Under the pieces are notes generated by a model. That model made no database searches. It saw nothing but the letters and a program-made list of their open reading frames with translations, and was not told the DNA's origin. Positions 35,377-45,184 of a stretch of 64,000 nt of DNA are shown here, in pieces. The first letter of the stretch is position 1. Every line of letters starts with the position of its first letter. This DNA is from Citrobacter youngae ATCC 29220 (lineage in GTDB: Bacteria > Pseudomonadota > Gammaproteobacteria > Enterobacterales > Enterobacteriaceae): contig NZ_GG730299.1 in the NCBI RefSeq assembly GCF_000155975.1, positions 1,892,882-1,956,881 of the forward strand. The letters are read 5' to 3'. A program made the position numbers and the translations under genes.

Positions 35377-38300
35377 TTACCAGGTATCGAATACACGAGA
35401 AGTTGAATCGCTAATCTGTTGCTGAGTTGAAGGTTTGACTACTATTGCTGTCCCGGTGCCTGTCAACGGCGTTGTCTCTCCCTGGAACCCTAGCATTCCG
35501 CTGCCATCAAAGGTAAGAACAATGGGTTGCCCAACCTCAGATGCTGTAACAGTATGTACTGGAAGCGTGATGTCCGGCAGGATAGTCCCTCCTGGTGAAT
35601 CAGGGTTCACATCACCTGTAACCTTAAAGCTGGCGGTAATCTGATCGCCTTCGGCCATTCCTGGATAGGCATCTACAGTAAGTTCAAGCCCATCACTGAC
35701 GGTTGCCACATTAATTGCCGAGGTACCAGTGCCGTGTTCAAGTTCAATCACCAGCGGTCCGAACGCTGCCGAAACAAAGGTTGCCGTCGCTTGTCCTTGT
35801 TTTCCGCCTGCCATTGCTGTCACGGTAACATTTTCCCCGACAGTATCGGTAAAACGTAATGTGGCAACCCCGTTGCTATCGGTAGTCACGCTGAGTGGTG
35901 TAGTGGCATTTACCGTTGCACTGCCGGTAATAGACCAGGTTACCTGCACATTCGCCAGCGGCTGGTTATTCGCATCGGTGACCAGCGCCTGCGCCTGGTT
36001 AGTTGCACTGCCATCCGCCATCTGATTGTTGGTCGGAACGGTTACCGTTACAGCGCTCACTTCAACGGATGCCGGATTAAACGTCGCCGTCGCCTGCCCC
36101 TGAATATTCCCGGCTTTCGCCGTTGCGGTCACCGTTTCGGCTACAGTATCAGTCACGCTCAATACCGCATTCCCTGAGGCGTCCGTTGTGGCGTTCAGCG
36201 AACTGGTTCCATTGGCGGTGCTGCTGCTTAAACTCCATGTAATGCTGGTATTGGCTACCGGCTGACCGCTGGGGCTGGTCACCGTCGCGCGGAAGGTATT
36301 AACGGACGAGCCATCCGCCAGCGCGTTATTCGCGGTGACGGCAACGAACACCGAAGAGACCGCGGGCACAAACGTTACCGTCGCCTGTCCCTGAGCGCCG
36401 TTGGCTGAAGCGCTCACCGTCACGCTTTCCGCCACGCTGTCGCTGACACTCAGCGTCGCCTCCCCGGAAGCGTTAGTGTTCACCGTCACCGGCGAAGTCG
36501 CTTTTGCACTTCCCCCCACGCTCCAGGTTACCACCGCATTTGCCACCGCCTGGCCGCTGCTGTCAGTCACTTTCGCCACCACGGTATTGGCCGAGGTGCC
36601 ATCTGCCGTCGCATTATTTTGCTGAACGGTAACCAGGATATTGGTCGCCGCGGTCTGCGTGAAGATGGCGCTGGACGAGCCGCTCCTGCCACCGGCATTC
36701 GCAACAATGGTCACCGTCTCGGCCACGGAGTCTTTGAAGGTGACATTAGCCACCCCCTGCGCGTTGGTCGTCACCGTCGCCGCACTACTCAGCGTTGCGG
36801 TAGAACTGCCGCTTATCGACCATGTCACGCTGGTATTGGCCATCGGCTGACCATTACCGTCCGTCACCAGCGCCTGCGCGGCGTTAGTCGCACTGTTATT
36901 GGCTGGCGCATTATTGGTGGTGGTGGTTACCGAGACAGCACTGACCTCAGACTGCGAAGTAAAAGCGGAGTTCACCGACGCCGTTTTGCCCGCTGCTGAA
37001 GCAGTCAGCGTTACCGCACCGCCTTTCGTATTAGTGTAATGAATGGTCGCTTCGCCCTGCGCATTGCTCTGGACATCGCTGGCAACCACTTTCGCACCAT
37101 TATTCACCCCCCAGCTAATCGCAACGCCGGACATCACGTTACCGTTAGTGTCTTTGACCGTCACCTTCCCGGCATTCTGACTGCTGCCATCGGCCGGGCT
37201 GTTATTTTGCGTCAGCACCAGGTCAAGACTACCGACCGACTGCACGAAGGTCGTGGTCGCCGTGCGCGAAATATCGCCCGATGTCGCCTGAACGGCAACC
37301 TGCCCTGCCGTCTTGCTGGTGATATTCACACTGGCGTTACCATTACTGTCAGTCACGCTGCTACCCGCGCTCAGCGCTGCATCGTCCGCGGCGCTGCCTG
37401 CTGCCGCTTTCGCCTGTTGCTGCGCACCGCCGACAATACTCCAGCTAATGACGGTATTGCGCACCGGCGTGCCATCGGAGGTCGTCGCCCTGACCGTAAC
37501 GGTATTCGCCGTCACACCATCCGCCGGGCTGTTATCTTTCACCGTTGTCAGCAGCATGTCCGCAACGGCATTGTTTTGTTTTTTCTCTTTGTACTGCAAC
37601 ACGATCTCATTATTACGTTCAACAAGATCGTAACGGCTTCCCGCCAGGCTACGTAAATTCTGCACTTCCGAGGAAGACAGTTGCGAAGAGAGGGACTGGC
37701 CGAAGTTATAGCGGAAATTCACGCCAAAATGGGTCTCATCCATAGAGTCCTGACCGCGACGGTAATCCACCGCGGCCGTAATCAGCGGAACAGGCGTATA
37801 GCTTACGCCAACCGTGACCGCTGAAGGATTGCTTTGCAAATCATCTTTATCGAAGAGAGCGACTTTATCGCCATAATATTGCTCGTACATAAGCTTCGCG
37901 CCCAGCTGTGGATACGCAGGTAAATAACCTTCCGCACGCACATCAAAACCGTCAGCGGGTTTTTCATAATAGTCATCAAAATCGCGTGATGAATGCCAGT
38001 TGGTGGTTCCCAGATAGGTATTGGCTGAAAGCTTTAAATTATTGGTCCACGCTTCCGCGCCAAAACCAACCCGGCGGTTATCTCCGGTAAAATCATCGTC
38101 AAAAAAGACGTTGCCCCCGAACATCCAGTTGTCGGTATAAAAGGTACGTACACCTAAACCAAAGTTTCCGGTCACACGATCGTCCGGCGCCCGCAGACCT
38201 AGCTGGGTAAAAAGCATTGCCTTTTGGCTGTCATAGAGGGGCGCGAGAAAGTCAATCGCGCTGTCATCCCAGTTGCCTTTATCGTCAACATTCAGTTGTA

Positions 38301-38604
38301 CGCGCGCGGTACCAAACTGGCTCAGCCACTTTTCGACTGAATCGCCGGCATAGCCCGATGCCATACTGGCACCTGCCCCGGCGGCATTCCCTGACGATAA
38401 TGCCGTTGCCGCCTGCGTCATCTGCGCAGAGTAAGGCGAGTTTATATTATCTTTATCTGCAGAGTGGGTATTCTGTGACAACTCCGCTGCTCTGACAGTC
38501 GCGGACATGCTTAAGGCAACAGGAAGTGCTGTCTGAAGCAATATCTGCATAATAGCCATGCTTTTCATTAATCCCTTGCGGGGCGGATATCTGTTTATTT
38601 TCAT
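35377..38604 (-). CDS. Intimin/invasin-like inverse autotransporter adhesin
   Basis: 1075 residues. A Sec signal with a basic N-terminus ends near residue 40 (SATVRAA). There is no LysM domain. Residues about 80-305 form the outer-membrane barrel of the inverse autotransporter family (VEKWLSQFGTARVQL, FGLGVRTFYTDNWMFGGNVFFDDD, HFGVNFRYNFG), and residues 310-345 a linker (LRSLAGSRYDLVERNNEIVLQYK). Six Ig-like (Big_1) repeats follow at about 346-455, 456-550, 553-653, 655-750, 752-850 and 852-950, each opening with NN-x-ADG/NNS. Residues 955-1075 form a distinct C-terminal domain without an evident lectin fold. Start at 38604 is uncertain: ATG at 38568 (MKSMAIMQ) has AAGGG just upstream. Family knowledge says the N-terminus is the membrane anchor and the C-terminus is exposed; the ligand is unknown. 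Confidence 0.93.
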   Translation of the reverse strand: MKINRYPPRKGLMKSMAIMQILLQTALPVALSMSATVRAAELSQNTHSADKDNINSPYSAQMTQAATALSSGNAAGAGASMASGYAGDSVEKWLSQFGTARVQLNVDDKGNWDDSAIDFLAPLYDSQKAMLFTQLGLRAPDDRVTGNFGLGVRTFYTDNWMFGGNVFFDDDFTGDNRRVGFGAEAWTNNLKLSANTYLGTTNWHSSRDFDDYYEKPADGFDVRAEGYLPAYPQLGAKLMYEQYYGDKVALFDKDDLQSNPSAVTVGVSYTPVPLITAAVDYRRGQDSMDETHFGVNFRYNFGQSLSSQLSSSEVQNLRSLAGSRYDLVERNNEIVLQYKEKKQNNAVADMLLTTVKDNSPADGVTANTVTVRATTSDGTPVRNTVISWSIVGGAQQQAKAAAGSAADDAALSAGSSVTDSNGNASVNITSKTAGQVAVQATSGDISRTATTTFVQSVGSLDLVLTQNNSPADGSSQNAGKVTVKDTNGNVMSGVAISWGVNNGAKVVASDVQSNAQGEATIHYTNTKGGAVTLTASAAGKTASVNSAFTSQSEVSAVSVTTTTNNAPANNSATNAAQALVTDGNGQPMANTSVTWSISGSSTATLSSAATVTTNAQGVANVTFKDSVAETVTIVANAGGRSGSSSAIFTQTAATNILVTVQQNNATADGTSANTVVAKVTDSSGQAVANAVVTWSVGGSAKATSPVTVNTNASGEATLSVSDSVAESVTVSASANGAQGQATVTFVPAVSSVFVAVTANNALADGSSVNTFRATVTSPSGQPVANTSITWSLSSSTANGTSSLNATTDASGNAVLSVTDTVAETVTATAKAGNIQGQATATFNPASVEVSAVTVTVPTNNQMADGSATNQAQALVTDANNQPLANVQVTWSITGSATVNATTPLSVTTDSNGVATLRFTDTVGENVTVTAMAGGKQGQATATFVSAAFGPLVIELEHGTGTSAINVATVSDGLELTVDAYPGMAEGDQITASFKVTGDVNPDSPGGTILPDITLPVHTVTASEVGQPIVLTFDGSGMLGFQGETTPLTGTGTAIVVKPSTQQQISDSTSRVFDTW

Positions 38605-39557
38605 AATGCGGTTACTTTTTAGTGGACAAGAGAAAAAATACCTCTTCAGAGATATATATTAATTTAAAGTTTAATTTCCGAAGTAAACTTGAATGCGCAA
38701 GAAACGCAAAAGACACTCCATGTCCACTTGATTCAATATGCAATTAAATCAAAGAGTTACATCCATACCCGTTAAATATTATATCCAGTGGAAACGTTTT
38801 TAGCATCTCCATAATTAGTCCAAAACAGGACAAACAGTCAGTTGCATGAAAAACCATCAAAATGTGCAGGGTTTATAAAAATGACGATAGCAAATATCCA
38901 TAACCAATAGCTAAAAGACTGGATGTAAAAATAAAACCCTATCCAACATGAAATACAATAATTAGCCAACGACGACTTCGCTAACTTAACTTTAGCTGGC
39001 GGATATAAAATCAATTGACTTACTGAAAATGTGTTATTTATATAATGATCCTAAGCCAAATGGGTGACTACTATTAAAAATAGTAACTTGCTTAGAACTG
39101 TCAAAAATAGAGAAACAGCAATCCCTCATGAAAAAAGATTATTTTTCAAAAGGTTAATTTTATGCACAACAAGAAAGCAGAATAATAATCTGCGAGAGCG
39201 GACAATAAAATAACATTAATCCAAACAACATAGTTTTTTGGTTAGATAATTTCGCTTAACTATCTTTAAATTATGCGCGATAAAATGGAAGAACAAAAAT
39301 GGCAAAATGTGAAACTATAACCTTCTGCACATTTTATTTTCAGGAAAGAAGACGGTGATTAGCCAGCGACAGGTTCCCATAACTATACACTTCATCCTTC
39401 AGGCTGCCTCTTTGTTGGCTGCGCTTAGAAACCCCAGTCACATAGTTATCTATGCTCCTGGGGCTTTCCTCGCTTGCCGCCTCAATGCATCTCGAATGAT
39501 TTTGTGTATATACATAAAAAATATTTATGGGGACCTGTTGGTATTCTGTAAAACAGA
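38605..39557. other. Long AT-rich spacer upstream of the adhesin gene
   Basis: About 950 bp without a credible gene. Bases 38640-39340 are conspicuously AT-rich, with many A and T runs, suggesting an H-NS-bound silenced control region for the adhesin. A small perfect inverted repeat (TACTATT-AAA-AATAGTA, 39069-39085) and an ERIC-like element (39384-39510) are the only clear structures. Confidence 0.6.
39384..39510. repeat. Divergent ERIC element, 127 bp
   Basis: Perfect 7-bp terminal inverted repeats TATACAC/GTGTATA bound a stretch of exactly 127 bp. The middle keeps ERIC landmarks ACCCCAGTCACATA (39429-39442), GCTCCTGGGGC (39454-39464) and CGCTTGCCGCC. It is clearly diverged from the copy at 21781. 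It sits just downstream of ycaD, between it and the adhesin control region. Confidence 0.85.
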
Positions 39558-40706
39558 TCAAATATGTGCAATAGAGTTGGGCGTGTGGCCCGTCTTGCGC
39601 AGCAGCATCAGCAAATAAATAAACGATACGCTGGCAATCATGATAAAGAGTAAGCTATCTGAGTAATTCTGCATCAGCATTGCGGTAAACGAAGGACCAA
39701 GCAGACTGCCAACGGTATAGCTTAATAATAAAGCCTGATTCATGGCGACCAGTTGATGATGTTCCACCTTTTCACAGGCCCAGGCCATCGCAACCGGATA
39801 GAGAGTAAAGCCCGCCGCCCCTAGCATAAACAACGCAGGGGCCATCGCCGCCTGATTCAACATCGCAATGCTTCCGACGATCACAACGAACACCTGGACG
39901 CGTAAAACCAGCAGGCGTCCCAGCTTGTCCGCCAGGCGACCAATCGGCCATTGTCCCAGAATACCGGCGCTAACCAGAACCGCCATCCAGAAACCAATGC
40001 TGGCGTTGCTTACTCCCTGATGGTTGAGATACAGCGGCATCAGGCCATACAAGGAACCCAGCACAATCCCGGAAATAATGCAGCCATTAACGCCCAGACG
40101 CGCCTGTCGCAGCTTCAGCATCGATACAATAGGGGTTGAGTGCTGTTCATCACCCTGCTGATTAGCAATGCGCGCAAAGAGCAGCGGTAGCACGCCAGCC
40201 AGGATGGTTCCCGTCACCCACGGCAGCACGTTCATCAATTCTGTTGATACTTTACTGACCAGCAATTGCCCTAAGAACGTCCCCACGTAATAGATCATCA
40301 TATAGGCGGCAAGCAAACGTCCGCGATTGCGCGAAGTTCCGCTGCACATCAGCGCACTTTCTACTACCACCCAAATCATGGCGCAGCCAACACCGGCAAT
40401 AAAGCGCCAGGTCAGCCAGCTCCAGAATCCAACCATAATCCCCAACCCAACACAGCCCGCGGCAAAAATAAACGAGGCGATGTAATAGCTGCGGTTAAAA
40501 CCAAGGCGTTTTATTAGATACCCGGTCAGCAACGTCCCTACCAGATTACCGGTAAAATAGGACGAGCTCACCATACCTACCTGCCAGGTTGGCAGATTTT
40601 CATGGGCGAGCCAAAGCGGGACGAGCGTGTTTAACACGGCGATCGCCAGGGTCAACAGAAGCAGCCCGCACAGCAGCAGCATGACGGGACGGGTATAGAT
40701 GGACAT
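39558..40706 (-). CDS. ycaD: MFS transporter YcaD
   Basis: 382 residues, twelve predicted membrane helices, the E. coli YcaD length. Cytoplasmic loops carry MFS signatures ([14 protein letters not shown] between helices 2 and 3; [14 protein letters not shown] in the second half). The substrate is unknown. The gene is at its normal locus, but its usual neighbours differ: the adhesin replaces ycaM on one side, and only a remnant of ycaC is left on the other. Confidence 0.92.
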   Translation of the reverse strand: MSIYTRPVMLLLCGLLLLTLAIAVLNTLVPLWLAHENLPTWQVGMVSSSYFTGNLVGTLLTGYLIKRLGFNRSYYIASFIFAAGCVGLGIMVGFWSWLTWRFIAGVGCAMIWVVVESALMCSGTSRNRGRLLAAYMMIYYVGTFLGQLLVSKVSTELMNVLPWVTGTILAGVLPLLFARIANQQGDEQHSTPIVSMLKLRQARLGVNGCIISGIVLGSLYGLMPLYLNHQGVSNASIGFWMAVLVSAGILGQWPIGRLADKLGRLLVLRVQVFVVIVGSIAMLNQAAMAPALFMLGAAGFTLYPVAMAWACEKVEHHQLVAMNQALLLSYTVGSLLGPSFTAMLMQNYSDSLLFIMIASVSFIYLLMLLRKTGHTPNSIAHI

Positions 40707-40963
40707 GAATTAAAACCGTGAGGAAGTTCAAATTTCATGCGCATCATGCCACTGCCAAAAACATTGTCAATCGGCGTAATCAAAGGGCTGAGGCGCTTTC
40801 CTGACGATCGATTTGCGTTACTGATTCTTAATGTGAATAGATAAAAAATACAAAAGCACATCTGCTTGTTTTTATTGATCTAAAACAAAAACCTCTCGTT
40901 ACGTTTAGTCGAAAAATTTCATGGACTCCCCTTACTTTTATTTCTTACTAAACTCGAGGTGAG

Positions 40964-41032
40964 ATGCAGAACAGTAAAAAACAGCTGATTATCGCCGGTG
41001 TCGTGATGGAGGTTTGCGTCGCCTTCCCGGCG
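40964..41032 (+). pseudogene. ycaC: Remnant of ycaC (cysteine hydrolase), internally and 3' deleted
   Basis: An ATG at 40964 with GAGGTGAG directly upstream is followed by MQNSKKQLIIAGVVMEVC and VAFPA, which is the catalytic-core segment of YcaC, including its nucleophile Cys (41015-41017). The paralogue at 61655 reads [19 protein letters not shown], confirming the family. The 5' half of the gene is missing between the start codon and this segment, and everything after FPA is lost. Homology stops at 41032, and a REP cluster follows. The reading frame runs on for 42 codons to a stop at 41090-41092. E. coli has intact ycaC at exactly this place and orientation, between ycaD and dmsC. Confidence 0.85.
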
Positions 41033-41051
41033 AACCCTGGTCTGATATATT

Positions 41052-41121
41052 GCCGCATGGCGCTTGGCTTATCCGGCCTACGAATCGTGTAGGCCGGATA
41101 AGGCGCGAGCCACCATCCGGC
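41052..41121. repeat. REP pair (BIME-like)
   Basis: Two REP palindromes in opposite orientation: GGCTTATCCGGCCTAC at 41067-41082 and its inverted partner GTAGGCCGGATAAGG at 41089-41103, flanked by GCCGCATGGCGC and GCGAGCCACCATCCGGC. It lies between the ycaC remnant and the dmsC stop, and probably forms the 3' end structure of the dmsABC transcript. Confidence 0.92.
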
Positions 41122-41131
41122 ATATGATGGA

Positions 41132-41995
41132 TTAACTCGCCACTGCCATTCCGACGGTCATATGCAGGCCATAGAACACGCCACGACCAATCAACTCGCC
41201 GACTAACAGCAGAATAAACGCGACGGAAAGCAACGGAACTGCAGGCTGGTAACCTTTCACTTGCGGTACAATCCAGCAGCACAGCGCTAATGCCAGCGCC
41301 ACAATCCGCCACGCCATCAGCGAGCCGTAATCCGGAACCAGCGCAGACGCCTGTTGAATGGAACTATGGATCGTCGCCAGCTCTGCGCCCTGCATTACAG
41401 ACATGATGGCGCTTACCACCAGAGCGAGCACGGAGATAGCCGGTAGCAGGCGCATCGCCCAACCGTCAACTCCGGCAATTCGCAAAAGCAGATATCCCAG
41501 CAGCGGACCGCCCATAAATAGCGTCAGGAAGAAGCCCAGCGGCGTCCAGACGCTGTACCAGGTTGGTACGGTATCGATGGTGTTATACACACGCACCATC
41601 ATCCAGACAAAAACGACGCCCAGCACCATAGTGATAACTAACCACACGTTTCGTAATGCGAGCGGCATTTTTTTCAACACGGCTACCAACCAGCCGATAC
41701 CGCCAATAGCAAAGAAGACTGAGCCGCTGGCAATTTCATTACTCAACGCGGAAGCGCCTACGCGATTGAGTGAGTTAAACGCGCGCATCGGCGAGCCCAG
41801 ATGAAGCATGGAAGCAATAAACCCAATGCCCATCAACACCCACAGCCCAAACATGCAGGCAATTACGCGCTGCTGCGATTCAGGACGTAACTCCCCTTTC
41901 ATCAAGGCCAACGCCAGAACGATAAAGCCGCCCACCACACACTGTCCGAAGACCGTGAAGATCATCAGCGGCCATTCATGCCATCCACTTCCCAT
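41132..41995 (-). CDS. dmsC: DMSO reductase membrane anchor DmsC
   Basis: 287 residues from ATG 41993-41995 (MGSGWHEWPL) preceded by GGAGGTG; the frame extends far upstream into dmsB without meaning. Eight hydrophobic helices anchor DmsAB to the membrane and oxidise menaquinol. The gap to dmsB is one base, so translation is coupled. Confidence 0.97.
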   Translation of the reverse strand: MGSGWHEWPLMIFTVFGQCVVGGFIVLALALMKGELRPESQQRVIACMFGLWVLMGIGFIASMLHLGSPMRAFNSLNRVGASALSNEIASGSVFFAIGGIGWLVAVLKKMPLALRNVWLVITMVLGVVFVWMMVRVYNTIDTVPTWYSVWTPLGFFLTLFMGGPLLGYLLLRIAGVDGWAMRLLPAISVLALVVSAIMSVMQGAELATIHSSIQQASALVPDYGSLMAWRIVALALALCCWIVPQVKGYQPAVPLLSVAFILLLVGELIGRGVFYGLHMTVGMAVAS

Positions 41996-41996
41996 C

Positions 41997-42614
41997 TTAC
42001 ACCTCCTTCGGATTGGCCAGATAGCCCGTGGTATCCCCGGTCGGGCGGCTATTGGCGTTAGGTTTGATGACAATGCTCGGTTTGGTAAAGTGCGCGCCCG
42101 GCAGTGGCGCAACGGCGGCCAGGGTACCGTGTTTTTTGCGCAGTTCTTCAATCGGACCGAAATCCAGAGCACGCAGTGGGCAGGACTCGACGCAGATAGG
42201 TTTCTTGCCCTCCGCCACGCGGTCATGACAGCCATCGCACTTGGTCATATGCCCTTTTTCAGCATTGTATTGCGGCGCGCCGTATGGGCAGGCCATGTGG
42301 CAATACCGACAGCCAATGCAGACATCTTCATCCACGACGACAAAGCCATCTTCACGTTTGTGCATCGCGCCGCTCGGACATACCTTGGTGCAGGCCGGGT
42401 CCTCACAGTGGTTACACGCAATGGAGAGGTAATAGGCAAAAACATTCTGATGCCAGACGCCATTGTCTTCTTGCCAGTCGCCGCCTGCGTATTCATAAAT
42501 GCGGCGGAAACTGACATCCGGGGTTAAATTTTTGAAGTCTTTGCAGGCCAGTTCGCAGGTTTTGCAACCGGTGCAACGGCTGGAATCAATAAAAAATCCA
42601 TACTGGGTTGTCAT
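41997..42614 (-). CDS. dmsB: DMSO reductase iron-sulfur subunit DmsB
   Basis: 205 residues with 16 cysteines in four ferredoxin-type groups (CTGCKTCELAC, CNHCEDPACTKVC, CIGCRYCHMAC, CDGCHDR with later Cys), giving four [4Fe-4S] clusters that carry electrons from DmsC to the DmsA molybdenum centre. It lacks its own signal and is exported bound to DmsA. Confidence 0.97.
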   Translation of the reverse strand: MTTQYGFFIDSSRCTGCKTCELACKDFKNLTPDVSFRRIYEYAGGDWQEDNGVWHQNVFAYYLSIACNHCEDPACTKVCPSGAMHKREDGFVVVDEDVCIGCRYCHMACPYGAPQYNAEKGHMTKCDGCHDRVAEGKKPICVESCPLRALDFGPIEELRKKHGTLAAVAPLPGAHFTKPSIVIKPNANSRPTGDTTGYLANPKEV

Positions 42615-42624
42615 CGGTTACTCC

Positions 42625-45069
42625 TTACACCTTTTCAACCTGAACAAGGTTCGTATGTGACGGGTTGCCCTTCGCGAGAGGAGAAGGACGCTGGGTCGTC
42701 AGAACGTTAATACAGCCGCCCTGGTCGACACGCTTCGCGTCCGGGTCGTACCATGCCCCTTCGCCTAACGCCACCACGCCTGGCATCATTCGCGGCGTCA
42801 CTTTCGCTTCGATATGCACCTCGCCGCGGTCGTTAAAGATACGCACCTTGTCGCCGTTGTTAATGCCACGTCGCTGCGCATCCAACGGGTTGATCCACAT
42901 TTCCTGGCGGCAGGATGCTTTCAGAACATCTACGTTGCCATAGGTCGAGTGGACGCGAGATTTGTAGTGGAAACCGGTCAGCTGCAGCGGGAATTTCTCT
43001 ACCAGCGGATCGCCTAAGCTTTCAAAGCCGGGGGTATAAATCGGCAATGGATCGATCACATCCCCTTCCGGCAGTTCCCAGGTTGCCGCGATCTCGGCCA
43101 ACGCCTGGGAATAAATTTCGATCTTACCCGACGGCGTGGTGAGCGGATTGGCTTTGGGATCCTCACGAAACGCTTTGTACGCCACGTGGTGCCCTTCAGG
43201 ATCTCGCTGCTTAAAGATGCCTTGCTTGCGGAACTCTTCAAACCCAGGCAGTTCAGGAATGGCTTTGCGCGACTGCTCGTACAGATGGCGCATCCACTCT
43301 TCCTGGGTGCGACCTTCCGTAAACTGCTGCTCAACGCCAAGGCGTTTCGCCAGCTCGCTGGTCATCTGGTAGATAGTCTTGCATTCAAAACGCGGTTTGA
43401 TCGCCCGATCGGTGAAAATGACATAGGACATGTTCCCGCAGGACGCATCCAGCGCGAAGTCCATCTGCTCGGAAGCGGTGCAGTCCGGCAGCAAAATGTC
43501 TGCATATTTCGCCGAGGAGGTCATATGGCAGTCGATAACGACGATCATCTCGCACTTCTTCTCATCTTGCAGAATTTCGTGCGTGCGGTTGATATCAGAG
43601 TGCTGGTTAATCAGGCAGTTACCGGCATAGTTCCAGATCATTTTAATCGGCACTTCGAGCTTATCTTTGCCGCGAACGCCGTCACGCAGCGCCGTCATCT
43701 CCGGGCCTCGCTCAATGGCGTCCGTCCACATAAACATGGAAATGCTGGTTTCAACAGGGTTTTCCAGCGTAGGCATACGTTCAAACGGCAAATCGTATGA
43801 GCCCTCGCGCGCACCGCTGTTGCCGCCGTTGATGCCAACGTTACCGGTCAGAATGGCCAGCATAGAAATAGCGCGGGTCGCTATTTCACCGTTAGCATGA
43901 CGCTGCGGCCCCCACCCCTGGCTGATGTATGCCGGTTTAGCGCTGCCAATTTCACGCGCCAGTTTGATGATACGATCGGCGGGAATCCCGGTGATCTGCG
44001 CCGCCCACTCTGGGGTCTTGGCTGTACCGTCTTTACCCTGCCCAAGAATATACGCCTTATAGTGACCGTTCTTTGGCGCCCCGGCGGGTAAGGTTTTCTC
44101 GTCATAGCCTACGCAGTATTTGTCGAGGAACGGCTGATCCACCATGTTTTCGGCGATCAGGACATACGCCAGGCCATTCACCAGCGCCGCATCCGTACCT
44201 GGACGGATCGGGATCCATTCATCTTCACGACCCGCGCCGGTATCGGTATAGCGGGGATCGATAATAATCATCCGGGCATTGGATTTCTGCCGCGCCTGTT
44301 CAAGGTAATAGGTTACTCCGCCCCCGCTCATACGGGTTTCACCAGGGTTATTACCGAAAAGAACAACCAGCTTGCTGTTTTCGATGTCGGACGGGCTGTT
44401 GCCGTCGGCCCAGCCGCCGTAGGTGTAGTTCAACCCGGCAGCGATTTGTGCCGAAGAGTAATCCCCGTAGTGATTCAGGTAGCCGCCACAGCAGTTCATC
44501 AGACGCGCCACCAGCGTTTTACCCGGCGGCCAGGAGCGCGTCAGGGTGCCGCCCAGCGTACCGGTGCCGTAGTTCAGGTAGATAGATTCATTACCATAGT
44601 CTTTAATCAGACGCTGCATATTGCTGGCAATGATCTCATACGCTTCATCCCAACTGATGCGCTCAAATTTCCCTTCGCCGCGCTTACCAACACGCTTCAT
44701 CGGATATTTCAGACGATCGGGATTATAAACGCGACGACGCATGGAGCGACCACGCAGGCAGGCGCGCACCTGGTGCAGACCGTCATAGTTGTCATCGCCG
44801 GTGTTGTCGGTTTCGACATACTTTATTTCACCGTCTACCACGTGCATACGCAGTGGGCAGCGGCTACCACAGTTCACCGTACACGCGCTCCAGATGACTT
44901 TCTCATTGCGCGGTGCTGGATTAAGAGCTTCTGCGGCATTTGCAATACGGGTGAATGGCAGGGTAAACGCGCTACTGGCCACCGCCAGTCCGCCTATCGC
45001 CGTCGTTTTCACCAAACCGCGACGACTAACCTCAGCTGCCAGCACGGCATCGGGGATCTTAGTTTTCAT
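42625..45069 (-). CDS. dmsA: DMSO reductase catalytic subunit DmsA
   Basis: 814 residues. Molybdopterin enzyme reducing dimethyl sulfoxide and amine N-oxides in anaerobic respiration. The N-terminus has a twin-arginine signal (SRRGLVKTTAIGG, hydrophobic to about residue 45). Cys63, Cys67 and Cys71 in SACTVNCGSRCPL, with a later Cys in RACLRG, form the FS0 iron-sulfur site. YLNYGTGTLGG and DCTASEQMDF mark the cofactor domains. First gene of dmsABC; 11 bp separate it from dmsB. Confidence 0.98.
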   Translation of the reverse strand: MKTKIPDAVLAAEVSRRGLVKTTAIGGLAVASSAFTLPFTRIANAAEALNPAPRNEKVIWSACTVNCGSRCPLRMHVVDGEIKYVETDNTGDDNYDGLHQVRACLRGRSMRRRVYNPDRLKYPMKRVGKRGEGKFERISWDEAYEIIASNMQRLIKDYGNESIYLNYGTGTLGGTLTRSWPPGKTLVARLMNCCGGYLNHYGDYSSAQIAAGLNYTYGGWADGNSPSDIENSKLVVLFGNNPGETRMSGGGVTYYLEQARQKSNARMIIIDPRYTDTGAGREDEWIPIRPGTDAALVNGLAYVLIAENMVDQPFLDKYCVGYDEKTLPAGAPKNGHYKAYILGQGKDGTAKTPEWAAQITGIPADRIIKLAREIGSAKPAYISQGWGPQRHANGEIATRAISMLAILTGNVGINGGNSGAREGSYDLPFERMPTLENPVETSISMFMWTDAIERGPEMTALRDGVRGKDKLEVPIKMIWNYAGNCLINQHSDINRTHEILQDEKKCEMIVVIDCHMTSSAKYADILLPDCTASEQMDFALDASCGNMSYVIFTDRAIKPRFECKTIYQMTSELAKRLGVEQQFTEGRTQEEWMRHLYEQSRKAIPELPGFEEFRKQGIFKQRDPEGHHVAYKAFREDPKANPLTTPSGKIEIYSQALAEIAATWELPEGDVIDPLPIYTPGFESLGDPLVEKFPLQLTGFHYKSRVHSTYGNVDVLKASCRQEMWINPLDAQRRGINNGDKVRIFNDRGEVHIEAKVTPRMMPGVVALGEGAWYDPDAKRVDQGGCINVLTTQRPSPLAKGNPSHTNLVQVEKV

Positions 45070-45184
45070 AGGGGCTCACTCTGCTGCTTACAATAAACAA
45101 AAAATAGATACTCGTTGTGTATGTTTTTATATATCGCTAGTATCACTATACAGACAGGTAAATACTGACTTTCATTCGAAGGCA

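Noticed and set aside
39340-39618. Two short overlapping frames between the adhesin region and ycaD
   Set aside because: Both run across the ERIC element, whose inverted structure gives accidental frames.
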